Positions 22,501 through 28,163 of a stretch of DNA of 64,000 nucleotides are shown here, piece by piece (position 1 is the stretch's first letter; every line of letters starts with the position of its first letter). The DNA lies in NCBI RefSeq assembly GCF_000430545.1, contig NZ_KE387163.1:1-64000 (forward strand), given 5' to 3'. The notes under the pieces are model-generated. The model saw only the letters and a list, made by a program, of their open reading frames with translations. It was not told where the DNA came from and made no database searches. Source of the stretch: Tenacibaculum ovolyticum DSM 18103. Lineage in GTDB: Bacteria > Bacteroidota > Bacteroidia > Flavobacteriales > Flavobacteriaceae. A program made the translations under genes and the position numbers.

Positions 22501-23040
22501 ACTAGAGTTACTATTATTAAATTGGCTAACGTGGGGGGGAAAACTGCTGAAGAGTGGGCTATTGTTCTTAAAAGCAATAAAAACAGTAAGTTAAGAAATC
22601 ACGTATTTGATGGAGAAATTAATAAAAAGAATAGTGTTAAAGGTGGGCATTTTAATGAATCATTTGATGGTAATAATTTTAGGTTAGGTGATGGTAGTAC
22701 TGATTTAGGTAAGTTACCAAAAAACAGTAAGGGTGTTAGTAAAATAGATGGAAGTATCGGAATAGAAAAGAAGAAAATTTTAAAGGATGCTCAAGGAAAT
22801 GTAACAGGAGAGCGCTGGTTAAGTAAAAAGATAGACCCTACAGGAGGTCATACACTTTTTCCTAAAGGTTGGAGTAAGGATAAAATAATTGATGAAGTTT
22901 CATCAGCACTTGCAAATCCGACAAAGAGTAATTGGAATAATAAGTCTAATGCTTTTAGGGCAACATCTGATAGTGGGGTTGAAATAGGTTGGTTTATTAA
23001 TTCTAATGGAGATGTAACAACATTTTTTCCTATATTTTAA
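16576..23040 (+). CDS. TANFOR-type polymorphic toxin with zincin and EndoU-like nuclease tip
   Basis: The 2154-aa secreted protein has these parts. (1) Signal peptide, hydrophobic core LLLIVSIFLNTLLF. (2) Residues ~30-270 resemble the TANFOR N-terminal domain of Bacteroidota polymorphic toxins (IPPYSLKISDY, LNEVGRRVRLKMYIEG, GYDFCFEVYDY, NDPPIL). (3) An FN3 domain, ~288-375. (4) A zincin protease: HEIGHGIFGLKH, His862, Glu863, His866 and His873, then a LMDSGTSG turn. (5) A long mixed region with a hydrophobic segment ~1497-1537 (VVASIVASGGATTPLLALDL), possibly for membrane insertion. (6) A tip ~2015-2154 resembling bacterial EndoU RNases: GGHFNES (His2025), GGHTLFPKGWS (His2092, Lys2097) and a terminal TTFFP motif. 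I infer that the zincin processes the toxin and the tip cleaves RNA in a competitor. The immunity gene follows after 4 nt. The TANFOR and EndoU calls rest on motif memory, not on a profile search. Confidence 0.75.
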   Translation: MKTSPNYKNIQQRLLLIVSIFLNTLLFAQTYPVQVNPQLIPPYSLKISDYATTTSEKLYLNILLTDINEVGRRVRLKMYIEGQGLAISTQEVIMGETPIFLNGGINTRLSNVDLQAYFQLNNLIGITPQQFNNPLPNGGYDFCFEVYDYFTNRKLSGKSCTTAYLLQNDPPILNLPFKNNIVTATNPQNILFTWTPRHTNANNVQYEYTLKELWDVQNPQASFLASIPFYQTTTYSTTLLVGPEAPQLMSGKIYGWQVRAFVSDGINETSVFKNDGKSEIFWFKYLKDCSAPSFVISQALTAESVQINWQASAHIRYRIQYRKKGFGDDDWFDVNSYTNEGKIFNLEADTVYEFRVGGECTQLSGFAYSNIQEFTTPTTDEAAYYNCGLTPEINITNNDPLPKLGVNETFTAGDFPVITRKVTGSNGTFSGWGYITLPFLENIKEIIDAVNILTDDGTEEKKGNINIGKYTRIKVTFSGISINTSYELTKGLVQTDYDPEWGGILDLDAVIDDVFGDDGETNSFDASNIDIKTVTVNADGAIVITTENGETQIITSDKPVRITDKNGDQWTVKEDGTVIKGKVAEGGVPTKNNTEGISSAGNVTEISSKDVRVKFITSGYYSNDIHNESITSSKYKKQYEFVKTHDDKEYSVLYKLVSDVSSNKTDVVKAEVSFANGKTKKDIVFKTKQGVKIDSSWSDNVVTLKLKREFEFAKDEIIATVKPKDSTKKYTVAGKLNIWHAKERSINLTLVSVNKANTDGVKKRINEIYNKAGINFNITTDNIKLDLDKLDVGDSDMISNYTQGQKNIISAYKNKAKKEQYYIFFLDEDVKLSKKNVEGFMPLKRQFGFVFTQKDPGQVAAHEIGHGIFGLKHPWDQYNTVKGESTYLMDSGTSGTDFTHMDWQKLHAPGIQLYIFQGDEDGESATVVNMELLKPFNNEDDSFTFISMSGKPISLPAKTSSVTFSTGDDLNLKNCKDKFKIEPFGALKGFTIDKVDYTFCASCNKTFFGGYFKKGQCDNNAKYIDLLSKAGNVNAIVGLPCVKDNAVIFKVMQSKNYFKDFDFTKVKSTYDSSGELKAYDFILSEYNNIEGKDIIYVPADFNPKFDEDVIKFLSSEFCFCDEKDYKSVAYGFIYATQLQKNKEFLGCFQTSIPLFFYDENVNAKKFHYAVVKEWKEKNINGFVTLRKNIEKFNKIKSTFSNKPDRYALHNFLQNYVPEQISKSNVNSYSLRFGTTHWESGIVLDKIQNISSNQLLRQYDDVFCLWENISFDDRVYALKHISQYNRGADRSEEILLYLIINSNEPKLLIKELEKDSYELFWKIWQELDQEQKGVLISFLNKYLINETNKKAGEVVYEKYIKNCKNSSTPCNLNDYRLIPFYRANALNKVASMFDSSSGSLTYALEANKVANYVSVDLSVDKEFLKQNGNNFQSLATHNNLETIFLHKYNPFIPVVLLIKEDIKLNGTIRLKKGELITVPAIFLHWLDTTIESEQNQIVLRVVADGLVVASIVASGGATTPLLALDLAVFGTDFVFQIVNESSDVIDPEIKDVWNSIYNLYSVANIPRAVVGTVAAGKGFINFVKNTSTAAKWNKIVVKPQYIEKYINKFPKAERNAKIISEIALLDEILLAIKNTPKLSTTASIPSSLYANIIKARLRLANMQFRTPGISIGLETSITNFSPYLKIINSSGNSVAVANVITSMNNTSKMSLGSIRWLPAAIMVKNIKNVGSINDISYLNVKGVYQKGSLNIIQDISQKNQFYLALENSFLDVLQIKYPIIYNNLKKLSINIQNTFVNDFRKAKPEDLLKLEENEAQLLKIWLKLKSFDISRKNVALLSRIQSVYGNVIDDLQNINKELLEGTTLHLDLGGHNKYPNAVKVITADVDYAGNRIQNLLDGYIQEFTPKYKDKTVDRITIESAPASDDILSEVKRIIKDGGSIELEHPVVSDLNYNDIANKVGGNISDVQNFVKEGLEYTRVTIIKLANVGGKTAEEWAIVLKSNKNSKLRNHVFDGEINKKNSVKGGHFNESFDGNNFRLGDGSTDLGKLPKNSKGVSKIDGSIGIEKKKILKDAQGNVTGERWLSKKIDPTGGHTLFPKGWSKDKIIDEVSSALANPTKSNWNNKSNAFRATSDSGVEIGWFINSNGDVTTFFPIF

Positions 23041-23044
23041 TTTT

Positions 23045-23452
23045 ATGGATTTTAATTATATCATATGGAATGAACATAATAAGCCTATAATCGAGATTGT
23101 AGGGTTAAAACTAAAGCCTCTTCAGGATTTACTTAATACACTTTGTATTTATTCATATCTAGAAGAAGTCATAGATGAATTTAAGATGATATGTAAAGAA
23201 TCTTCAAATTTAGAAAATTTAATAGAAAATAAATTTAATGGTTATTGGGAAGATGATGTTTTAGGAAGTTGTTTTACTGTTCTTGGTTATGATAATGGAA
23301 TAGATGTTTTTGTAAATGATAGGGTAATTTATATAGAGGATGAATATCAATACCCTAAAGTTCCAAGAGTCAAATTAGATATACGTGAATTTATTCAAAT
23401 TCTTGAAAATTGGAGAGATGTTTTAAAGTTACATTCTTTAAAAAAAAAATAA
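23045..23452 (+). CDS. Probable immunity protein for the EndoU-like toxin
   Basis: The 135-aa protein is acidic and cytoplasmic, with no signal peptide or membrane segment. It starts 4 nt after the toxin stop, the typical place for a cognate immunity gene in polymorphic toxin loci. Aromatic- and acid-rich stretches (NKFNGYWEDD, DRVIYIEDEYQY) fit an inhibitor of a basic nuclease. I do not recognise the family with certainty. The role is inferred from position, size and charge. It is the last gene of the 622-23452 operon. Confidence 0.7.
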   Translation: MDFNYIIWNEHNKPIIEIVGLKLKPLQDLLNTLCIYSYLEEVIDEFKMICKESSNLENLIENKFNGYWEDDVLGSCFTVLGYDNGIDVFVNDRVIYIEDEYQYPKVPRVKLDIREFIQILENWRDVLKLHSLKKK

Positions 23453-23862
23453 GTTAATCGTTCTTTTAAAGAGTTGTTTTGAGCCCTCACTAGTGAGAAT
23501 ATATTGCTTTTGACTATATGAGTATTGTGATGGGAATTTTATGAGACTATGACTAAATAATATTATTCAAAAATTAATAATTTTGAGGTATAATAATATT
23601 TAATAAGGTTTATTTACGCTCATAAGTGAATATTAACGAACTCTGTAGATGATGATAATTTGGAAAATTATTATAAGCGTTTAGAATTGATTCTCACTAT
23701 TGATGATTTTTTTGAAGATAGGAAATCGTCTTTTAGAAGGTTTAAAAGACAATGTTATTAATAACCAGAAGGGGTAAGAGATAATACCTTAAAAAAGAGT
23801 TAGAAAAAATAGATAAATAGTTAGTTTACGGAACGCTATTAAAATTTTAAAGGGATTATAAA
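23453..23862. other. Gene-poor stretch behind the toxin/immunity pair, with decayed coding sequence
   Basis: No intact gene is visible in 410 bases. A 44-codon plus-strand frame without a start codon (about 23630-23763) encodes a protein-like peptide (LENYYKRLELILTIDDFFED). A second short frame follows (about 23770-23820, ending KKELEKIDK). Together they look like one frameshifted relic of a small gene. Such debris is usual behind polymorphic toxins, where old tips and immunity genes accumulate. Confidence 0.45.
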
Positions 23863-24267
23863 ATGGAAAATAGTAAAATTCATTTGACATATGATTCGGT
23901 AAATGTAAGTTACCTTATGCAAATAAAGGATATACCAAAAAATGTATTTGTATTAAATGATATTGATAATGAAAAAGATGAAATGTTTTTACAAGGAAAT
24001 TGGGTTTTTATTTTATTTGCAGGGTATTCTGGATATGATATAATGTTGGTTTGTAGGTTGTTAGGCAGTTTAAGTCAATTTTCTAAGTTAAATTTTGGAT
24101 TTAAACCATATATGGATTTAAGGAAGATGCAAAAGTTTACAGAGGTTAATTTATATAAAAAAGTGACACCAATTATGTTACAAAGACAACATGACGTTAC
24201 AACTTTTTTGGGGTCTCAGTTGGTCAAGGTAGAGGACGTAGTAAAAATACTGAAAGGAATACGGTGA
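23863..24267 (+). CDS. Hypothetical protein, possible orphan immunity protein
   Basis: The 134-aa protein has no signal peptide and no family that I recognise. It is a compact cytoplasmic-looking mixed alpha/beta protein with one hydrophobic stretch (NWVFILFAGYSGYDIMLVCR, residues ~46-65), probably buried rather than transmembrane. The start ATG follows AAAGGGATTATAAA, a weak purine-rich leader. It stands alone between the toxin/immunity region and a RAYT element. By position and size it could be an orphan immunity gene, but no toxin partner is visible and the function is unknown. Confidence 0.6.
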   Translation: MENSKIHLTYDSVNVSYLMQIKDIPKNVFVLNDIDNEKDEMFLQGNWVFILFAGYSGYDIMLVCRLLGSLSQFSKLNFGFKPYMDLRKMQKFTEVNLYKKVTPIMLQRQHDVTTFLGSQLVKVEDVVKILKGIR

Positions 24268-24275
24268 AAAATGAA

Positions 24276-24310
24276 TCCCCCTCTGCTAGCGCGAGCATCC
24301 TGCTCGTGAC
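24276..24310 (+). repeat. REP hairpin, left of RAYT gene
   Basis: The stretch has a CCCCTCTGCTAGCGC head and a GCGAGCA-TCC-TGCTCGTG stem-loop. It matches the inverted hairpin at 24907-24938 in head sequence and architecture, the layout expected for REP sequences handled by a REP-associated transposase. Confidence 0.8.
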
Positions 24311-24345
24311 AGTATGAGTAAGAAAAATAAAAGAAGTAATAAACA

Positions 24346-24888
24346 ATGAGTAGAAAGTATAAATTTCATAACGAATCAGCAGCATACTTTATAAGTTTTG
24401 CAACAGTTTATTGGTTAGATATTTTTACAAGGCAGGTTTATTTTTCTGTATTAGAAGAAAGTATAGATTATTGCAGAAAAGAAAAAGGAATGGAAGTATT
24501 TGCGTATTGTTTTATGCCGAGTCATATTCATTTAATTTTTAGAGCAATAGATGAAAATCCTTCAGATTTAATTAGAGATTTTAAAGGATTTACAGCAAGG
24601 AAATTAATAAAAACAATAGATGAAAATCCACAAGAAAGTAGAAAGGAATTTATATTATGGATGTTAGAAAGAGCGGGTAGTAAAAAGAGTAATGTTAAGA
24701 AACGTCAGTTTTGGCAGCAACATAATAAACCAATTGAGTTATGGAGCGAAAAGGTAATACAGCAAAAAATTAACTATATACATAATAATCCTGTTGAGAG
24801 TGGTTTTGTGACAGACCCAGTAGATTGGAAATATAGTAGTGCAAGAAATTATCAAGATGATCAAACCGTTTTAGAGATAGATTTATGA
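24346..24888 (+). CDS. REP-associated tyrosine transposase (RAYT)
   Basis: The 180-aa protein belongs to the TnpA_REP/Y1-type HUH superfamily. SHIHLIF (residues ~59-65) gives the metal-binding His-x-His pair. INYIHNNPVESGF (~144-156) carries the conserved Tyr and the NPV motif of RAYTs. These single-copy enzymes nick single-stranded REP hairpins and are thought to spread them through the chromosome. The gene is flanked by inverted hairpins at 24276-24310 and 24907-24938. It looks intact, at the usual length for Bacteroidota members. Confidence 0.92.
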   Translation: MSRKYKFHNESAAYFISFATVYWLDIFTRQVYFSVLEESIDYCRKEKGMEVFAYCFMPSHIHLIFRAIDENPSDLIRDFKGFTARKLIKTIDENPQESRKEFILWMLERAGSKKSNVKKRQFWQQHNKPIELWSEKVIQQKINYIHNNPVESGFVTDPVDWKYSSARNYQDDQTVLEIDL

Positions 24889-24906
24889 TAAGAATTAATG
24901 CACATA

Positions 24907-24938
24907 GACACAAGCGTGACGCTTGCGCTAGCGAGGGG
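24907..24938 (-). repeat. REP hairpin, right of RAYT gene (inverted)
   Basis: Read on the minus strand it begins CCCCTCGCTAGCGC and continues into an AAGCG-TCA-CGCTT stem-loop. It shares its head with the left REP in inverted orientation, so the RAYT gene lies between facing copies. Confidence 0.8.
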
Positions 24939-25026
24939 ATTATTATTTTAGTTCAGCTCAGCAATTATGCTGATTTAGATAATGACTTAGAAGTATGTAT
25001 GATTTTTATAGATTAATAAAGAAATA

Positions 25027-25049
25027 GGCACAGATTGCAAATCCGCGCC
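25027..25049. repeat. Imperfect GC-rich hairpin, second REP-like unit
   Basis: GGCACAGATTGC pairs imperfectly with AAATCCGCGCC, with two A-C mismatches in the stem. It is conspicuously GC-rich for this genome. It lies 90 bp past the right REP and 65 bp before the next gene, so it may be a second sequence type mobilised with the RAYT element. Confidence 0.45.
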
Positions 25050-25114
25050 ATCGGGAATAAAAAGAAACAATAAAAGAACATAAGAAAAGTAGTAGAAAAT
25101 TATAAAAAGGAATA

Positions 25115-26476
25115 ATGAAAAATAAATTAATATATATATACTTATTATTTTTTACCTGTGTCAGTTATGGGCAGCATACATATTTGTTAGAATATAAAGC
25201 TACTTTTTCTACGAGTTCAATACAACCAGCATGGGAAGTTAGGATGTACTATATAGAAGATAATGTGAAAAATAGCATATATAATGCTACTTCATATGGT
25301 AATTATGTAACGGTAGATGTTTTTCACATATTTAATACAGCTAAAGAAATAGACAAACTTCAAACGAGTGCTTATTCTGTAGCGGGTACTTTAACATCAT
25401 GTATGGGACCTTATGTAGAGAGTTCTCTACAAAGTTTTAATGAATGCTCCAGTAATTCAAGTTTTATTTCTCAGGTTGTTAATAGCAATAATTGTATAAC
25501 AGGTAGTGTAACTAAATTTAATTTAATTAAAATAGAAGATTTCAAAGCTATAAATAGTTATAGTGCTACCAATAACGAGTTAAAGGCATGCGAACCTAAA
25601 AACGTATTAATATCTACGAATTGTAACTATGCATTAGAGTATAAAATACCAAGTAATACTAATTGGGAAGAGTTATTACCGTATGGGAACAATCCAGCTT
25701 CTGTTAACATATCAAAATCAGATTTCACAGGATTAAATGTTGCAGAAAATGTACAATTAAGAGTTAGGTATACTTCTATAAAAGGAGAAACGAATGTAAA
25801 TGCATATTCCGACATTTTAAGCTATTCAGTAATCGGTTGTTCACCAGAATTAGATACTGTGACTACTAATAAAACAACATGTAATTATTCAATAGACGGA
25901 GGTTTTACCTTAAATTTTAAAAGAGATTTAAATGCTAATGAAACATTAGTAGTTACACTATACGATGGAGATAATCAAGCAATATTAATTAACCAAGAAT
26001 TTACATCTAGCTTAGTAAATACTGGAAGCGGTATTTATGGTTATACATGGGTAAAATTATTAGATGCGGGTAATTATAAAGTAAAATTTCAAACACATAA
26101 TAAAAATGAAGGTATCGATAAAAATGATGCATCTTGGGACAGTCTAGAATTTTCAAATTCATTTGCTATTGTAAAACCAGAAAAAGTAAAATTTTCAATT
26201 ATTAATACCTCAGATGAAACATGTTTTGAAAAAAGTAATGGATATATAAATATTAAAGCAGAAGGGGAAGGAGAAAGAACATTTTTATATCAATTAACAA
26301 AAGAACAGGTTGTACAGTTTTATAACGGTGCAAATTGGGTTGATTACTCGGGTACTAAGGAAAATGATGAAACATGGTTTCCATTTATAAGTAAAAACAA
26401 TACAAAAATAGGTGATTTAGCAAAAGGAAATTACAGGGTAAAAGTAAAAGATTCAAAAGGTTGTTTTGCTAGATAA
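25115..26476 (+). CDS. Short SprB-type surface protein, paralog 3
   Basis: The 453-aa product has a signal peptide (KLIYIYLLFFTCVSYGQ). Residues ~20-235 are unlike the other paralogs. Residues ~242-350 carry the shared module (CSPEL ... TTCNYSIDGGFTLNFKRDL ... TLVVTLYD). Residues ~359-453 form the terminal SprB-like unit ending VKVKDSKGCFAR and then the stop. Its last ~290 nt and the following junction are nearly identical to those of the gene at 26658. An AAGGAATA sequence just before the ATG may help initiation. No T9SS tail is present. It is the first gene of the second island cluster and presumably makes a surface subunit like those at 7471 and 8781. Confidence 0.85.
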   Translation: MKNKLIYIYLLFFTCVSYGQHTYLLEYKATFSTSSIQPAWEVRMYYIEDNVKNSIYNATSYGNYVTVDVFHIFNTAKEIDKLQTSAYSVAGTLTSCMGPYVESSLQSFNECSSNSSFISQVVNSNNCITGSVTKFNLIKIEDFKAINSYSATNNELKACEPKNVLISTNCNYALEYKIPSNTNWEELLPYGNNPASVNISKSDFTGLNVAENVQLRVRYTSIKGETNVNAYSDILSYSVIGCSPELDTVTTNKTTCNYSIDGGFTLNFKRDLNANETLVVTLYDGDNQAILINQEFTSSLVNTGSGIYGYTWVKLLDAGNYKVKFQTHNKNEGIDKNDASWDSLEFSNSFAIVKPEKVKFSIINTSDETCFEKSNGYINIKAEGEGERTFLYQLTKEQVVQFYNGANWVDYSGTKENDETWFPFISKNNTKIGDLAKGNYRVKVKDSKGCFAR

Positions 26477-26588
26477 AGTTAAAGAAAAAAGAAAGAAAAG
26501 TACATTTTTAATGATTAAAAATAAGAAGCTACTTAAATTAGTAATGCTTATAATAATTTGTATACAGAGTGTTGTTAGTCAGAAATTA
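26183..26588 (+). repeat. Direct repeat copy 1 across gene end, junction and signal peptide
   Basis: The ~406-bp unit covers the SprB-like 3' codons of the 25115 gene, a purine-rich junction, and the signal-peptide codons of a now-broken gene. It is nearly identical to 27747-28163, where the same junction leads into the intact barrel gene. Confidence 0.88.
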
Positions 26589-26606
26589 ATAGCAAAAAAG
26601 GAATAA
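26511..26606 (+). pseudogene. 31-codon remnant of the barrel-protein gene start
   Basis: ATG 26511 opens a frame reading MIKNKKLLKLVMLIIICIQS and then VVSQKLIAKKE before TAA. It matches the start of the 28080 product (MIKMKKKKLLKLVVFIIICT...) through the signal peptide and then collapses. The same ~40-nt leader precedes both. It is the scar of a duplication or insertion that cut the barrel gene off behind its signal peptide. Whether the short peptide is still made is unknown. Confidence 0.85.
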
Positions 26607-26657
26607 GAAGTTTAAGAGAATTAAATAAGAAAGTAAAAAGAGGTTAAGTTTAAGTAA

Positions 26658-28040
26658 ATGAAAAAAATATTATTACTAATACTATTATTTTATAGTTTTT
26701 TAGGTTTTGGGCAAGAATATGCAATTTGGTTTAGTAATGGTACAAAAGAAGTTACTGGCCAAAGGTTTTATAATTATTACGTACGTGTAACTACTTCACC
26801 TAGAGGTGTTTTTCACACACCAACAGGTATTCATAAAGTTGTAAGACCTTCTGTAAGTACTAGAGTACATGAAATGCATAGAACTTCTGGTAATGTAGTT
26901 CGTTACTGTATTAGTAGTGATAATCGAATTTATTTTAATAAATATGAATATTCTGCAGGAGGGCATGAAACAATTATTAGAGATTTTTCTTGTACAGTTA
27001 AGAAAATAACAAAAATACCTTCAGAATTAAATACTTTTGCTTATTTAGGAATTTACTTACCTTATTATGTACAACCTTTAGATGGTGCAAGATCTAAAAA
27101 TGATTTGTTATTTAAAACGAAGGAAAATACATTTACGGCAGACAATATCGTGAAAATTCCTGAAGTTATATGGAAGTATAATTATGATAATAAAGGGTTT
27201 AAAGATTTTCCTGAAAGCATAAAACATAATTTCCCTATGAAATCTACTGTAGGAAAAATTTTAAAAGATGAAAATATACAGGTAAATAAAACTTTAAAAA
27301 TAAAAGCAGTATTAGATAATTCTAGGTTGATAATGAATGATACTGGAACATTAAAACTTCCAGTAATTTTTTCAGATATTTTTAGTTTTAATATACTTGC
27401 AGCTCCTCCAGAACTAAGTAGTATAAAACCAGTTAAAACAACATGTAATTATTCTATAGACGGAGGTTTCACGTTAAATTTAAAAAGAGATTTATACACA
27501 TCTGATGAAGAAACTTTGGTTATGACACTTTATGATGAAAATAATGTGTTAATTAATCAAGAATATACGAGTAATAAATTAACTGACAATAAAGACGGTA
27601 CATTTAGTTACACATGGCTAGCACCATTAAATTCAGGTAATCATACAATAAAATTTCAAACACACAATAAAAAGGAAAGTATTGGTAAAGACGATCCATC
27701 TTGGTCTAGTTTAATTCCAGCAGATTTTGAGATTGCTAAAGCAAACAAAGTAAAATTCTCTATTATCAATGCCTCAGATGAAACATGTTTTGAAAAAAGT
27801 AATGGATATATAAATATTAAAGCAGAAGGGGAAGGAGAAAGAACATTTTTATATCAATTAACAAAAGAAGAGGTTGTACAATTTTATAACGGTACAAATT
27901 GGGTTGATTATTCGGGTACTAAGGCAGATGATGAAACATGGTTTCCATTTATAAGTAAAAACAATACAAAAATAGGTAATTTAGCCAAAGGGAATTACAG
28001 GGTAAAAGTAAAAGATTCAAAAGGTTGTTTTGCTAGATAA
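26658..28040 (+). CDS. Short SprB-type surface protein, paralog 4
   Basis: The 460-aa product has a signal peptide (KKILLLILLFYSFLGFGQ). The first ~230 mature residues are unique, basic and aromatic-rich. Residues ~250-360 hold the shared TTCNYSIDGGFTLNLKRDL module. Residues ~366-460 are almost identical to paralog 3 and end at the same GCFAR-stop. The intact barrel gene begins 39 nt downstream. The near-identical 3' parts beside unrelated N-terminal halves mean that the N-terminal half is the exchanged or diversified part. Confidence 0.85.
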   Translation: MKKILLLILLFYSFLGFGQEYAIWFSNGTKEVTGQRFYNYYVRVTTSPRGVFHTPTGIHKVVRPSVSTRVHEMHRTSGNVVRYCISSDNRIYFNKYEYSAGGHETIIRDFSCTVKKITKIPSELNTFAYLGIYLPYYVQPLDGARSKNDLLFKTKENTFTADNIVKIPEVIWKYNYDNKGFKDFPESIKHNFPMKSTVGKILKDENIQVNKTLKIKAVLDNSRLIMNDTGTLKLPVIFSDIFSFNILAAPPELSSIKPVKTTCNYSIDGGFTLNLKRDLYTSDEETLVMTLYDENNVLINQEYTSNKLTDNKDGTFSYTWLAPLNSGNHTIKFQTHNKKESIGKDDPSWSSLIPADFEIAKANKVKFSIINASDETCFEKSNGYINIKAEGEGERTFLYQLTKEEVVQFYNGTNWVDYSGTKADDETWFPFISKNNTKIGNLAKGNYRVKVKDSKGCFAR

Positions 28041-28163
28041 AGTTAAAGAAAAAGAAAAAGAAAGAAAAGTACATTTTTAATGATTAAAATGAAGAAGAAA
28101 AAGCTACTTAAATTAGTAGTGTTTATAATAATTTGTACACAGAGTATTGTTGGTCAGCAATTA
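27747..28163 (+). repeat. Direct repeat copy 2 across gene end, junction and signal peptide
   Basis: This copy is ~417 bp. It differs from copy 1 mainly by scattered substitutions and a small indel in the purine-rich junction, and it runs into the intact barrel gene at 28080. Confidence 0.88.

Noticed and set aside
24276..24938. RAYT-flanking hairpins as a terminator pair
   Set aside because: There are no T-runs, and both share the CTAGCGC head in inverted orientation, which fits REPs better.
7471..28040. A diversity-generating retroelement to explain variable N-termini
   Set aside because: No reverse transcriptase, template repeat or adenine-biased variable region was seen. Recombination through direct repeats explains the pattern.
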